A stretch of 64,000 bases of DNA from Blautia luti (GCF_033096465.1 NZ_AP028156.1:2994501-3058500), one strand, 5' to 3'. Shown: positions 27,606 through 37,901, counted from the stretch's first letter. Made by a program: numbers and translations. The notes: a model not told the origin generated them from the sequence alone.

Positions 27606-28778
27606 TTATTTTACAATAAAGGATTTTCTCTTACTTACAACATCAAAGATAACCGCTGCCAGAAGAACAAGTCCCTTAACAACCTTCTGAATATTCTGGT
27701 CAATACCCATGATACTCATACCTAAGTTCAGGACACCCATTAAAAGAGCACCAATAATAACTCCCGGAACAGTACCAGTTCCACCATAAGCAGAAGCACC
27801 ACCAATGAAACAGGAACCAATGGCATCCATCTCGAAGTTCGTACCAGCCTGCGGGTTAGCAGAATTCAGACGGGCCATAGTAACCATACCAGCAATAGCA
27901 GCCAGAAGACCCATATTTAAATAAGCCAGGAAATAAACTCTGTTCGTATTAATACCGGAAAGCTTCGTAGCCTTCTCATTACCACCAACTGCATAGAAAT
28001 AACGACCTGTAGTTGTCTTAGAAGCAATGTATGTATAGATTGCAATAATAACCGCTACCCAAACCAGAGAGTTCGGAATACCTTTATACTGCGCCAGACG
28101 GAACATAAATGCAAGAACAACTGCACAGATCAGAACCATCTTGATCGCTGCGCCGCCGAAAGCTTCTACACTGTAGCCTTTTTTCGCACGGTCTGCACGG
28201 TTTTTCAGTACCATTAACACATAAACAATACAAACGATAATACCAACTACGAAACATGTAACATTAAATCCTTCTTTTCCAAATGGATCAGGAATATAAT
28301 TGTTAAACAGTGCCAGATAAGAATCAGGCATTGGAGCCAGTGTCTGTCCCTGAAGAACTACGTTTGATAAACCACGGAATGCAAGCATACCTGCCAGAGT
28401 TACGATAAACGGTGGGATTCGTACATAAGCAATCCAGAATCCCTGCCATGCACCGATGGCAATACCTGTGATCAGCATAACAAGCATTGTAAGATATGGA
28501 TTCATGTTATTGAGAACCATCATCTTACCGCCGACTGCTGCAACGAAACATACAACAGAACCAACAGAAAGGTCGATGTTACCACCGGTTAAGATACAGA
28601 ACAACATACCTGTTGCAAGGATAAATACATATGCGTTCTGAGCTACAAGGTTATTTACGTTCTGCGGCAGAAGCATAACACCTTTGGTGTTTGCTGTAAA
28701 CATGATGACTACCAGAACCAGAACGATCACCATGGTATATTTCTTTAATACTTCTGAAAAACTAAGCTTTTTCTCCAT
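27606..28778 (-). CDS. gguB: Multiple monosaccharide ABC transporter permease (GguB/MmsB-like)
   Basis: 390 residues with about 10 TM helices of the BPD_transp_2 family (XylH, AraH, GguB). Typical stretches: ILTGGNIDLSVGSVVCF, VTLAGMLAFRGLSNVVL, GGNEKATKLSGINTNRVYF and IGGASAYGGTGTVPGVIIGALLMG. Its length and the long cytoplasmic loop near residues 190-210 (KNRADRAKKGYSVEA) fit GguB rather than AraH. It forms the membrane channel of the importer with the ATPase encoded 5 nt upstream and the binding protein at 30493-31560. The SD lies within the end of the ATPase gene. Confidence 0.9.
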   Translation of the reverse strand: MEKKLSFSEVLKKYTMVIVLVLVVIMFTANTKGVMLLPQNVNNLVAQNAYVFILATGMLFCILTGGNIDLSVGSVVCFVAAVGGKMMVLNNMNPYLTMLVMLITGIAIGAWQGFWIAYVRIPPFIVTLAGMLAFRGLSNVVLQGQTLAPMPDSYLALFNNYIPDPFGKEGFNVTCFVVGIIVCIVYVLMVLKNRADRAKKGYSVEAFGGAAIKMVLICAVVLAFMFRLAQYKGIPNSLVWVAVIIAIYTYIASKTTTGRYFYAVGGNEKATKLSGINTNRVYFLAYLNMGLLAAIAGMVTMARLNSANPQAGTNFEMDAIGSCFIGGASAYGGTGTVPGVIIGALLMGVLNLGMSIMGIDQNIQKVVKGLVLLAAVIFDVVSKRKSFIVK

Positions 28779-28783
28779 CTTCT

Positions 28784-30322
28784 TTACGCTCCTTTTCCTG
28801 ATTTTACGATCTTTGACATGATCAGTTCGGAGGTTGCCTCTTCTTTGCTGACTTCTCCTACGAACTTGCCTTCATTCATGATATAGATCCTGTCTGACAT
28901 TCCCAGTACTTCCGGAAGTTCAGAAGAGATCATGATAACAGATTTGCCTGCTGCAACCAGATCGTTGATAATACAGTAAATTTCGTACTTCGCACCTACG
29001 TCGATACCACGGGTAGGCTCATCCAGGATCAGAATATCCGGTTCTGCGAACATCCATTTCGCAAGAAGGACTTTCTGCTGGTTACCACCACTTAAGTTAC
29101 CTACATTCTGCTCAACAGATGGACATTTTGTTTTCAGCTTTTTCCTGTATTCTTCGGCTACTGCATACTCTTTATCTGCATCGATCACCTGTCCATTGCT
29201 GATGCCTTTCATATTTGCAAGTGATGTGTTCATTTTGATGGATTTGGAAAGGATCAGTCCGTTTCCTTTTCTGTCCTCTGTAACATAAGCAAGTTTATTA
29301 TCGATTGCTTCCTGTACAGTGTTCAGTTTCACTTCTTTTCCGTTCATAAATATCTGACCAGAAATCTTGGTTCCATAGCTCTTTCCGAAGATACTCATGG
29401 CAAGCTCTGTACGTCCTGCACCCATCAGTCCGGAAATACCCACTACTTCCCCTTTATGGATCTTAAATGATACATTATCTACTACTTTACGCTCTGAGTA
29501 CAACGGATGATAAACAGTCCAGTTCTTCACTTCCATGGAAACAGCTCCGACTTTTACATCCGGGCGTTTCGGGAAACGGTCTGTCATCTCACGACCAACC
29601 ATGCCCTGAATGATACGCTGTTCTGAGAAATCATCTACTTTCTTATCCAGAGTCTCAATGGTAGAGCCGTCACGGATAACCGTAATCTTATCCGCTACAT
29701 AAGAGATTTCATTTAATTTATGGGAAATGATAATAGATGTCATACCCTGTTCTTTAAATTTCAACAGCAGATCCAGCAGTGCCTGAGAGTCATCTTCATT
29801 CAAAGATGCGGTCGGCTCATCCAGGATCAGGAGTTTCGCATGTTTCGCCAATGCTTTCGCGATTTCTACCAGCTGCTGTTTACCTACACCAATATCCTTG
29901 ATCAAAGTTCTGGAGGATTCCTCCAGTCCTACTATTTTCAAATATTTGTCTGCTTCTCCATAAGTTTCATTCCAGTTGATGGAGAAGGATTTACCTCTTT
30001 CATTACCCAGGTACATGTTCTCGCCGATAGTCATATAGGGAATCAGCGCAAGTTCCTGGTGAATGATTACAATTCCTTTTTCTTCACTGTCTTTGATTGT
30101 ATTGAATTTACAGATTTCTCCGTTATAAATAATGTTGCCTTCATAGGTTCCATACGGATAAATACCACTTAATACATTCATCAGGGTAGATTTTCCGGCA
30201 CCGTTCTCACCTACCAGTGCGTGGATCTCGCCTTCTTCTACCTGAAGATTTACGTTATCCAGTGCCTTTACACCCGGGAAAGTTTTGGTGATATTCTTCA
30301 TTTCCAAAAGTATCTTAGCCAA
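28784..30322 (-). CDS. gguA: Monosaccharide ABC transporter ATP-binding protein, tandem ABC domains (GguA/MmsA-like)
   Basis: 512 residues with two ABC modules. The first has Walker [10 protein letters not shown] (about 38-46), signature region [15 protein letters not shown] and Walker [10 protein letters not shown]; the second has a degenerate P-loop GLMGAGRTE, signature NLSGGNQQK and [17 protein letters not shown]. This tandem plan with one weak site is standard for XylG, AraG, MglA and GguA. It powers uptake of sugars such as arabinose, xylose or galactose; the exact sugar cannot be read here. Confidence 0.93.
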   Translation of the reverse strand: MAKILLEMKNITKTFPGVKALDNVNLQVEEGEIHALVGENGAGKSTLMNVLSGIYPYGTYEGNIIYNGEICKFNTIKDSEEKGIVIIHQELALIPYMTIGENMYLGNERGKSFSINWNETYGEADKYLKIVGLEESSRTLIKDIGVGKQQLVEIAKALAKHAKLLILDEPTASLNEDDSQALLDLLLKFKEQGMTSIIISHKLNEISYVADKITVIRDGSTIETLDKKVDDFSEQRIIQGMVGREMTDRFPKRPDVKVGAVSMEVKNWTVYHPLYSERKVVDNVSFKIHKGEVVGISGLMGAGRTELAMSIFGKSYGTKISGQIFMNGKEVKLNTVQEAIDNKLAYVTEDRKGNGLILSKSIKMNTSLANMKGISNGQVIDADKEYAVAEEYRKKLKTKCPSVEQNVGNLSGGNQQKVLLAKWMFAEPDILILDEPTRGIDVGAKYEIYCIINDLVAAGKSVIMISSELPEVLGMSDRIYIMNEGKFVGEVSKEEATSELIMSKIVKSGKGA

Positions 30323-30448
30323 TTTCTATTTCCCTCCCTTTCCATAACAAAGCATTTAAGTACGTCTTGGAAAGAAACGGAAATTTCTTCCAAGATAGAT
30401 TTCTCTAAGATAGTTCTTCTTGTAAGATAAATACTTATTACTGATTAA

Positions 30449-30475
30449 TACAGGCGGGAACTGCGCCCGCCTGTA
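30449..30475 (-). terminator. GC-rich intercistronic hairpin between binding protein and ATPase genes
   Basis: TACAGGCGGG pairs with CCCGCCTGTA around a 7-nt loop. The T-tract is poor, so it more likely limits readthrough or protects the upstream mRNA 3' end, giving more binding protein than ATPase. Confidence 0.6.
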
Positions 30476-30492
30476 CAGTTTGTTAATTCTTA

Positions 30493-31560
30493 TTATTTAA
30501 TCTGATCCTCTGTATAATATCCGGAATCAATCAGCATTTCTTTGTAATTGTCAACAGTTACAACAACCGGATCGCAAAGGTATGTCGGGATAACGCCTGT
30601 GCCGTTGTCATAGGATTCTGTATCGTTAACTTCCGGTTCTTCACCTTTCATGATGGAGTCAACCATTTTAACAACTGCAGATGCAAGAGCACGTGTATCT
30701 TTGAATACGGACATAGCCTGTTTTCCTGCTACAAGGTTCTTAACGTTTGGTGTATCACAGTCCTGACCGGTAATGATCGGATACTCTCCTGTGTAAGAAG
30801 CTGCAAGTGCGTTTTCTACACCAAGTGCTGTGGAGTCGTTGGAGCAGAGAACTGCGTCAAGGTTTGTTCCGTCAGAATAGTTACCAGCGATGATTGTATC
30901 CATTCTGTCCTGAGCTTTTGCACTGTCCCAGTTAGCAGTTGCAACCTGCTCGAACTCTGTCTGTCCGGATTTAACTACCAGTTTGCCTTCGTCGATGTAT
31001 TTCTGAAGGACATCCATTGCTCCGCCGAAGAAGAAGTTACAGTTGTTGTCACCAGGATCACCTGTGAACAGCTCGATGTTGAACGGTCCGTCCTGATTGT
31101 CAAGATCAAGTGCATCTACTAAGTATTCGCCCTGTTTCTGGCCTACTTTGTAGTTATCAAATGTTGCATAGTATGTAACTGCATCAGAGTTCATAAGCAG
31201 ACGGTCATAGGAGATAACCGGGATTCCTGCTTCTTTTGCCTGTTTCAGAGGCTCTCCAAGGCTGCTTCCGTCGATAGATGCTACAACCAGAAGATCACAT
31301 CCGTTGGCTACCTGGTTCTCAAGCTGTGAAACCTGTGTGTTTACGTCGTTAGATGCATACTGAAGGTCTACTTCGTAGCCTGCTGCTTCCAGCTCTTTCT
31401 TCATGTTCTCGCCATCCTGATTCCATCTCTGAAGGTCTTTGGTAGGCATTGTAACACCGATCAGTTTCTTATCATCCGCTTTAACAGCTACACCCGGGAT
31501 GACTACCATACCAGCTACCATTGATGCACAAAGAATTGCAGATACGACTTTCTTTTTCAT
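30493..31560 (-). CDS. chvE: Monosaccharide-binding protein, ChvE-like
   Basis: 355 residues. Signal peptide 1-28 (MKKKVVSAILCASMVAGMVV; cleavage near AVKAD). No lipobox Cys is present, so it may be secreted or held by an uncleaved signal. Periplasmic_binding_4 fold: GVTMPTKDLQRWNQDGENM, NGCDLLVVASIDGSSL, PVISYDRLL, LFTGDPGDNN and ITGQDCDTPNVKNL are typical of ChvE/MmsE. It delivers sugars to the GguAB transporter encoded downstream. An extended -10 (TGCTATAGT) lies about 50 nt upstream of the gene. Confidence 0.9.
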   Translation of the reverse strand: MKKKVVSAILCASMVAGMVVIPGVAVKADDKKLIGVTMPTKDLQRWNQDGENMKKELEAAGYEVDLQYASNDVNTQVSQLENQVANGCDLLVVASIDGSSLGEPLKQAKEAGIPVISYDRLLMNSDAVTYYATFDNYKVGQKQGEYLVDALDLDNQDGPFNIELFTGDPGDNNCNFFFGGAMDVLQKYIDEGKLVVKSGQTEFEQVATANWDSAKAQDRMDTIIAGNYSDGTNLDAVLCSNDSTALGVENALAASYTGEYPIITGQDCDTPNVKNLVAGKQAMSVFKDTRALASAVVKMVDSIMKGEEPEVNDTESYDNGTGVIPTYLCDPVVVTVDNYKEMLIDSGYYTEDQIK

Positions 31561-31676
31561 TGTAAAAATCCTCCGTTTCTTTATTTACGTTGTTCACGTT
31601 TTTTTGATGATGTTACTATAGCACAGGGCTATCTGGACATGGTTGGCAAGAAACAAGACATTTCGGGCAAAATAAA

Positions 31677-31703
31677 AAATGTCCTGTATGCAACAGGACA
31701 TTT
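31677..31703 (-). terminator. Intrinsic terminator of the sensor/binding-protein operon
   Basis: AAATGTCCTGT pairs with ACAGGACATTT (11 bp, 5-nt loop) with T-rich tails on both strands. It separates the lipoprotein gene from the ChvE-like gene. Confidence 0.88.
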
Positions 31704-31780
31704 TTGTTACAATTTTGTGCTAGTTCATCCGTCTTAAAAATGCTATACATACTTACAGCACAAATTTGTCTCTACCATAT

Positions 31781-32884
31781 TTAATTATATTCCGCATTCA
31801 GATACACTTCATCCCTGCGGTGGAATCCTCCGTCTATGATCACCTCATCAATATTCTCTCTTGTTACGGCCGTAGGTTCCAGCACTCTGGCCGGGATATC
31901 GTAGGTTCCGTCATTGACTTTCTCGGTAACTCCTTCCAGCTCAGAAGCTTCTTTCCCGCTTCCGATCTCCACAACATACTTCGCAGCTTCCTTTGCCAGA
32001 TCTTCGATGGATTTAAAAGCAGTCATATACTGGGTTCCCTCCACGATCCTCTGACAGGCTGCCAGGTCACCATCCTGACCTACTACCATCACATTTCCCG
32101 CCAGCTGATTTTCCGCAAGAACCTGCACCACCTGACTGGCAATGTCATCATTTCCGCACATGATTCCTTTCACATGAGGATATTTCTCCAGTGCTTCTTC
32201 CATATATCCCACTGCAAGCTCTGCAGTCCATCCGTCACAATTCGCCTCATAAACCACATTCAGATTGGTATCCTCAAGGGTATCGTCAAATCCCTCCTTC
32301 AGCATATGGACATTATTGTCCGATAAAGGACCCTGGATCATAAAAATATCCCCGCCCTGTGGAAGTGCATCTACCAGTGCCTGAGCCATGATCTCTCCAA
32401 CTTTCCTGTTATCAAAAGAAATATAGAAATCTGTATCTGCATTATTGATCATTCTGTCATAGGAGATTACCGGAATTCCCGCATTGTGCGCCTTCTGGAT
32501 CACATCAGAAAGTACTCCGCAGTCTCTGGCGATCACCACGATCACGTCCATCTGTTTACTGATAAAGTATTCGATCTGGCTGATCTGCTCCTGGACATCT
32601 GCCCCTGCATCCTGAACATTCACCTCTGCCCCCAGCTCTCTGGCAGTTGCTACAAATACATCTCTGTCCCTGATCCATCTCTCAATGACAAAAGAATCTA
32701 CAGTAAGCCCGATCTGGATCTTATCCTCTTCTTTGCCGGAGGAAGCGGTTTCTTCCTGACTGGTCTGCTTTTCTTCACTCTGTGAGCCGCAGCCTGCCCA
32801 AAGCACCATTCCCATACAAAGCACCAGTGTTCCTGCCAGCAGTTTTTTTATTCTGCTGTTCTTCCCTCTTTTATATTTCCTCAT
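31781..32884 (-). CDS. Sugar-binding lipoprotein (XylF/ChvE-like)
   Basis: 367 residues. A basic N-terminus and hydrophobic core end in lipobox LWAGC (Cys32), so it is anchored to the outer face of the membrane. Periplasmic_binding_4 fold: IGLTVDSFVIERWIRDRDV, KQMDVIVVIARDCG, PVISYDRMINNADTDF, VVGQDGDLAACQRI. It starts on the TGATG overlap with the response regulator gene, so it belongs to the two-component operon rather than to the transporter proper. It may feed GguAB or present sugar to the sensor. Confidence 0.88.
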   Translation of the reverse strand: MRKYKRGKNSRIKKLLAGTLVLCMGMVLWAGCGSQSEEKQTSQEETASSGKEEDKIQIGLTVDSFVIERWIRDRDVFVATARELGAEVNVQDAGADVQEQISQIEYFISKQMDVIVVIARDCGVLSDVIQKAHNAGIPVISYDRMINNADTDFYISFDNRKVGEIMAQALVDALPQGGDIFMIQGPLSDNNVHMLKEGFDDTLEDTNLNVVYEANCDGWTAELAVGYMEEALEKYPHVKGIMCGNDDIASQVVQVLAENQLAGNVMVVGQDGDLAACQRIVEGTQYMTAFKSIEDLAKEAAKYVVEIGSGKEASELEGVTEKVNDGTYDIPARVLEPTAVTRENIDEVIIDGGFHRRDEVYLNAEYN

Positions 32885-34479
32885 CAGCCTAACCTCTCTC
32901 TGAATTCACTTGGTGTAACCCCTTCATATTTCTTAAAAATCCTGCTGAAATAGTTGGGATCACTATATCCGGATTCTGCGCATATCTCTTTAATAGAAAG
33001 CTGAGAATTCTGCAAAAGTTCTCTGGCATTCTTCAGACGGATTTCTGTAAGATGCTCAATAAAATTCTTGCCGGTCTCCTGCTTAAACAGTTTACTGAAA
33101 TAATAGGGACTGATATCTACTTCTCTGGAAACATCATCCAGTGAAATATCCTTACGGAAATTTTCTTCTATATATTCTTTCGCCCTGTCGATCACACTGA
33201 CAGCTTCCTTTTCCTTGGAATTCTCCATCTTTGTACAGATTTCTCTTGTTTTATCCAAAAACCATTCACGCAGGCTTTCCATATTGGAACATGCCTGAAG
33301 TTCCCTGATATATCCCCGTCTGTCGCTGATATTATACCGCATTGTTCCTGCAAAGAACGCCCTTCGTTCTGCATCCATTACCAGTTCCAGGATCTTAATC
33401 TCCATATCCTCTCTGGAAACTACAGTCTGTCCTTTCATCCATTCAAAAAAACCATCTGCACAGTTGAGTGCTCCCGCTACATCTTTCTCCAGAATACGCT
33501 TCTGATATCTGCTCTCAAGATCTCTTGGGTATTCGCCTTTATACTTCTGCGCCACAGGTACGTCCTCAATATGTACCACATGACTGGTGCTCTCTTTAAG
33601 TGCTACAACAGCCTCCTGAAAAGACCCCTTCACACTGCCCAGTTCCTTGACTCTTCCGATTCCGCAGCGGAACATGCTGTCAATCCGGTTCTCAAACTTA
33701 TGTACCATATTTCTGGCTCTTGTGACGATTGCAACACGTTCCTCGTAATCCTCTGTGGCATTTTCATAAGGAACCAGCAGCACGATCCTGTTTCCCATGA
33801 TGGGACCCACCAGACATTCAAAGAAATCCTGCGCGATCTCACGGAAAGTGGAATAGAATTTATTTGCCCTCACACTTGCACCTACAGCATTGCTCAGCAC
33901 ACCATTTTCCAGGGAATCCCCAAACTCCATTACGATCATATATCCGTATTTCTCATGGATATCCAGAAGCTCTGTATAATTATCCTGATAAGTGACAAAA
34001 TCATCCTGAAGAAGAATATTATTGATATATCCGCTCTCGATCATCGGCACTACTGTTTCCAGTTTCTCCCTGATACGGAGATCATCGCTTCTCTTCTGAC
34101 GGGTCAGATCTACCTTTGCCATCATTCTGGCACAGGTTTCCAGGATCACTTTCTTATTTACAGGCTTGGTGAGAAATTCCTCAACTCCTAAACTTACCGC
34201 TTCTTTTGCATAGTTAAATTTGTCATAGGCAGTAATGATGACAAAGACTGCCGAACTGTTAAACTTCTTTATCTCTCTGATTGCCTGGATTCCGCTGATC
34301 CCCGGCATCTGGATATCCATGAAACAGATATCCGGCGGATATGCCTGTGCCATCTCCACCACTACCCTGCCTGATTTCGCACAGTGGATCTCGCATTCAT
34401 TTCCATATTCTGATTCAATGATCTTTTTCAGTGATTCCAGCATGATACCTTCATCATCTGCCAGCAAAATTCTGTACAT
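32884..34479 (-). CDS. YesN-type response regulator with AraC output domain
   Basis: 531 residues. Receiver domain 1-125 (ILLADDEGIM, phospho-Asp in DICFMDIQMP, Lys in FLTKPV), a central helical region (about 140-410), and a C-terminal AraC double HTH (VSREVDISPYYFSKLFKQETG; IKEICAESGYSDPNYFSRIF). The ATG at 34479 has GAGAGGAAA directly upstream; the longer frame lacks an SD. It probably activates the sugar importer genes downstream when phosphorylated by the adjacent kinase. Confidence 0.92.
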   Translation of the reverse strand: MYRILLADDEGIMLESLKKIIESEYGNECEIHCAKSGRVVVEMAQAYPPDICFMDIQMPGISGIQAIREIKKFNSSAVFVIITAYDKFNYAKEAVSLGVEEFLTKPVNKKVILETCARMMAKVDLTRQKRSDDLRIREKLETVVPMIESGYINNILLQDDFVTYQDNYTELLDIHEKYGYMIVMEFGDSLENGVLSNAVGASVRANKFYSTFREIAQDFFECLVGPIMGNRIVLLVPYENATEDYEERVAIVTRARNMVHKFENRIDSMFRCGIGRVKELGSVKGSFQEAVVALKESTSHVVHIEDVPVAQKYKGEYPRDLESRYQKRILEKDVAGALNCADGFFEWMKGQTVVSREDMEIKILELVMDAERRAFFAGTMRYNISDRRGYIRELQACSNMESLREWFLDKTREICTKMENSKEKEAVSVIDRAKEYIEENFRKDISLDDVSREVDISPYYFSKLFKQETGKNFIEHLTEIRLKNARELLQNSQLSIKEICAESGYSDPNYFSRIFKKYEGVTPSEFRERLG

Positions 34480-34550
34480 TTTCCTCTCTCCCCAACAAAA
34501 AATTCTCATATAAGTCCAAAGCAGCACTCTCTGCTCTCATCCTCCCGGTA

Positions 34551-36023
34551 TCATACCGGTATATAGACGATCACTTCTGTTCCTTTATCCAGGCCATCAC
34601 TCCTGATCTCCACAAGTCCTTTTTCTTCATAGTACAGTTCCAGACGGCTGATCACATTATTCATACCAATTCCTGTAGAGTCACCTTCTTCTTTCCTATA
34701 TTCTTTATTTCCTGACAAAACACCCTCTATCTGCTCCGGCGTCATTCCTTTTCCGTTGTCCTTCACACTGATACGAATGTAGTCTGCATCTCCGGTAACT
34801 GTAAGATGGATCTTTCCTTCCCATTCAATGTCACGGATTCCGTGATTTACTGCATTCTCTACAATTGGCTGCAGGATCATACTTGGGACACGGACATTCT
34901 CAAGTGATTCATCCACATCTTTGCTGAAATGAATGTCACCTGCAAAACGAACATTCAGAATATAAATATAATTGTCAACTGCCTCCAGTTCTTCTCCCAG
35001 AGTGGCATCTTCCTGTCCTTTCTTAACATTATACCGGAAAAAGTCTGCCATCTTTTCCACAAAGATCCCTGTCTGCTCTGCATCTTCCATCATGGCAAGC
35101 TGGGCCCCTGCATTCAGGGAATTAAACAGAAAGTGGGGATTGATCTGAGACTGGAGGTATTTCAGCTGAGCTTCTTTCAGATGGTTCTCCATAAGCAGTT
35201 CCCGCTCCATCATCTGCTGCTCTTTTTCCATACTTGCTTTCGTCCTGGCCATATACAGATCCAGGTTCTCCACCATTGTGTTAAACGCTCTGGTTACTGC
35301 TCCCAGTTCATCCTGTGCATCTGTATCGTGCATTTTCACCCAGAAATTTCCCTGACCTACCAGCTGAGCCGTTTCTGCCATATTGGAAAGGGGAATGAAC
35401 ATTTTTCTGATTGCCATGATGAGGAGGAGCATTCCCCCTGTCACGATCCCGATCATAATGATGGTATTACTGATCTCCAGATAACGCATCACTGCGCGGA
35501 GGATGGAGTAGGTACTGGAATTCTCCTGAAACATCAGATTATTCAGCTCATCAATAGAAGACTGGATATATCCGTACAGTTTGGTGGCATCGTCATATTT
35601 ACGTTTGTATTTCTCCACATTCCTGCCTCGTTTGGCTGCAACGGTCTCTGCCGTATAGTTCAGATAAGTTTCAGACATTCTGCGGATATTGCGCTCCAGA
35701 AGCTTCACAGGATCATTAATGTTCTCTTCATTAAGTTTCTCAAGCTGGCTTCTGTATTTGGATTCATTCTGATAATAATCCAGCAATACCTGGGAACTCT
35801 TTACCTTCAGATAATCATACATGTTATCCTGCACCTTCTCGAATACCTGGGAAAGCTCAGTTAATTCCGCATTGCTGGCATATACATTATCCATCTTCTG
35901 CATGGAATTATTGATCCGCACATAGAAGATCATATTCATAGCAAATAAAAGAACCGCGATCATTCCCACTTCTATAACTATCTTACTGACCAGAGAAAGG
36001 TCTCTCCAGCGTATCTGTTTCAT
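34551..36023 (-). CDS. YesM-type sensor histidine kinase
   Basis: 490 residues. TM1 at about 15-33, an extracellular helical region (34-180), TM2 at about 188-207 (IMIGIVTGGMLLLIMAI), HAMP (210-265), a His_kinase domain with the phospho-His in SQINPHFLFNSLN (about 290), and HATPase (NAVNHGI, KDNGKGM, TGIGMNNV). The extracellular part lacks its own sugar-binding fold, which fits sensing through the associated binding proteins. It overlaps the upstream binding protein gene by 4 nt (ATGA). Confidence 0.92.
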   Translation of the reverse strand: MKQIRWRDLSLVSKIVIEVGMIAVLLFAMNMIFYVRINNSMQKMDNVYASNAELTELSQVFEKVQDNMYDYLKVKSSQVLLDYYQNESKYRSQLEKLNEENINDPVKLLERNIRRMSETYLNYTAETVAAKRGRNVEKYKRKYDDATKLYGYIQSSIDELNNLMFQENSSTYSILRAVMRYLEISNTIIMIGIVTGGMLLLIMAIRKMFIPLSNMAETAQLVGQGNFWVKMHDTDAQDELGAVTRAFNTMVENLDLYMARTKASMEKEQQMMERELLMENHLKEAQLKYLQSQINPHFLFNSLNAGAQLAMMEDAEQTGIFVEKMADFFRYNVKKGQEDATLGEELEAVDNYIYILNVRFAGDIHFSKDVDESLENVRVPSMILQPIVENAVNHGIRDIEWEGKIHLTVTGDADYIRISVKDNGKGMTPEQIEGVLSGNKEYRKEEGDSTGIGMNNVISRLELYYEEKGLVEIRSDGLDKGTEVIVYIPV

Positions 36024-37051
36024 TTCGCCTGTGCCTCCTTTCTCATTTCACGGGCAGCGTCCTTATCCAGGAAATTGATATCTACATTATAGTAAGAATT
36101 TGTTCTTCCATCTTTCTGGTATTCTGTCAGTGCCTCGATACTGTATCTGCCCAGCTGGTCTGTATCCACATCGCAGGTAACAGAGATCACCCCTTTTTCC
36201 ACCGCTGTGAGGATATCATCAGAACTGTAGTATCCGATGATTTTAACCTTTCCGGCCAGGTTAAAATCCAGTACTGCCTGGCGGGCACACTCTGTGGTTT
36301 CTTCGTCCATGCACACCAGAATATCCGGCACTTTATCTTTCTGCTGGAAAATATCCGTAACTGCTTCCTCTGTCTCGAAGGTTCCGGTAGAAAGAAGATT
36401 TCTGCCTGTAATTTTTATATCGTCTGCTGATCCGGCTTTCGCCTGGGCTGCATTGCTGATCTGCGTATAGATCTGGCTCTGATTCATATCATCAATATTT
36501 TTCTTCAACAGGATCAGAATGCTTTTGGTATCTTGTGTCACATATTCTGCCACTTTTTCCCCGTAGGCACTTCCAAGCTGGTAATCACTGACTCCCACGA
36601 AACTCTGGCGTTTGCTGTGAACTGCATCCCCCATCACTGTGACAACCGGAATTCCTTTCTGAACTGCTTCGTCGATCTTGGACTCCAGTCCCTGTTCTCC
36701 GCTGTACTGCAGAATGATCCCATCTGCATTGGATGCAATGCTCATATTCATATAATCCAGCTTGTCATAGTCACTCTCTTTGCCGTTGCCTTTCAGTTCC
36801 AGGATTGCATCATTCTTCTGCGCCCATTCCTGTGTACAATTGTATGCTACCTGCCAGAAAGACGATTCCGGATTGTCTACGATCATATCATATTTATACT
36901 GATAGGTCTGCGTTTCTTTCTGCACCTGGCTGCCTCCACCTGTCAGGCCGCTGTAATAGGATTCCCCTGTCATATACAGAACTGTCAGAATTCCCACAGT
37001 TCCCAGTACACCGCAGATCTTTGCTGCTCTTCCACTCATTGTCTTCTCCAT
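36020..37051 (-). CDS. Membrane-anchored sugar-binding protein, likely sensor partner
   Basis: 343 residues. A single N-terminal hydrophobic helix (ICGVLGTVGILTVLYM) with no lipobox acts as signal anchor, followed by a Periplasmic_binding_4 fold (YKYDMIVDNPESSFWQVAY, NADGIILQYSGEQG, VVTVMGDAVHSKRQSFVGVSDY, GYYSSDDI). Start 37051 is chosen because a -10 box at 37101-37106 would leave upstream ATGs untranscribed. Being first in the operon and overlapping the kinase gene by 4 nt, it probably binds the ligand and passes the signal to the kinase (inference, as for YtfQ/LytS-like pairs). Confidence 0.8.
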   Translation of the reverse strand: MEKTMSGRAAKICGVLGTVGILTVLYMTGESYYSGLTGGGSQVQKETQTYQYKYDMIVDNPESSFWQVAYNCTQEWAQKNDAILELKGNGKESDYDKLDYMNMSIASNADGIILQYSGEQGLESKIDEAVQKGIPVVTVMGDAVHSKRQSFVGVSDYQLGSAYGEKVAEYVTQDTKSILILLKKNIDDMNQSQIYTQISNAAQAKAGSADDIKITGRNLLSTGTFETEEAVTDIFQQKDKVPDILVCMDEETTECARQAVLDFNLAGKVKIIGYYSSDDILTAVEKGVISVTCDVDTDQLGRYSIEALTEYQKDGRTNSYYNVDINFLDKDAAREMRKEAQAK

Positions 37052-37100
37052 TTTCTCTCTGTAATCAGGACAGACACCCTCTGTCCATAAACAATAAGTT

Positions 37101-37106
37101 ATTATA
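37101..37106 (-). promoter_or_regulatory. -10 box of the sugar-sensing operon
   Basis: TATAAT on the minus strand, about 50 nt before the chosen ATG. No convincing -35 was found at 16-18 nt, so an activator may be needed. A rightward TATAAT for the deacetylase gene sits at 37141-37146. Confidence 0.5.
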
Positions 37107-37187
37107 CAATAAATTCGCATGATTTGCTTTCTTTTTTTCATATAATTGGATAACAGCCCAGTATTGACGTCCCCAAGGAGGCATTAT

Positions 37188-37901
37188 ATGAAACACATCA
37201 AACCGGCAGTACTGCCATTTTTCCTGCTTCTCGCAGGACTTATACTGACTGAACTTTTAATTATGAACCGTGACCTGCGAACCCGGACAGCCTGCGCAGT
37301 GGCAGGCCGTGGAATGCTTTCCCTGGTACAGCAGACCATGGAAGAACCTCCCCGGGTAGCCCTTACCTTTGATGATGGACCTAACTCCAAGTATACTCCT
37401 ATGCTGCTGGAAGGACTGCGAAAGAGAAACATCCTTGCTACCTTCTTTCTGGTAGGGGAAAACATCGAAGGAAACGAAGAGATCCTTCTGGAAATGCAAA
37501 AAGACGGACATCTGATTGGAAACCATACCTGGGATCACGTGCAGCTGGATAAGATTTCCCGGGAAAAAGCCCTCCAGGAAATCCAAAAAACCAACAACCG
37601 CATCTACGAAGTCACTGGCGTTTATCCATCCTATATCCGCCCTCCCTTCGGTGCCTGGCAGAAAGATATGGAACTGCCCTTCACCATGCTGCCTGTATTC
37701 TGGGATATCGATACCCTGGACTGGAAAAGCCGCAGCACAGACAGCATCCTGTCCATTGTCCGTTCCCAGGTTCATGACGGTTCCATCCTCCTGATGCATG
37801 ACAGTTACCAGAGTTCTGTGGATGCTGCCCTGATGATCGCAGACCTGCTTACAGAACAGGGATATGATTTCGTTACTGCCGACCAGCTTCTCACTCTGTA
37901 A
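37188..37901 (+). CDS. Polysaccharide deacetylase (NodB domain, CE4), membrane-anchored
   Basis: 237 residues. One N-terminal TM/signal anchor (AVLPFFLLLAGLILTELLI) and a NodB domain with all five CE4 motifs: LTFDDGP (catalytic base and metal Asp), HTWDH (metal His pair), RPPFG, FWDIDTLDW and LLMHD. It should remove acetyl groups from cell wall glycan (peptidoglycan GlcNAc or chitin-like sugars). The ATG at 37188 follows AAGGAGGC; an upstream ATG at 37146 lacks an SD. Confidence 0.92.
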   Translation: MKHIKPAVLPFFLLLAGLILTELLIMNRDLRTRTACAVAGRGMLSLVQQTMEEPPRVALTFDDGPNSKYTPMLLEGLRKRNILATFFLVGENIEGNEEILLEMQKDGHLIGNHTWDHVQLDKISREKALQEIQKTNNRIYEVTGVYPSYIRPPFGAWQKDMELPFTMLPVFWDIDTLDWKSRSTDSILSIVRSQVHDGSILLMHDSYQSSVDAALMIADLLTEQGYDFVTADQLLTL

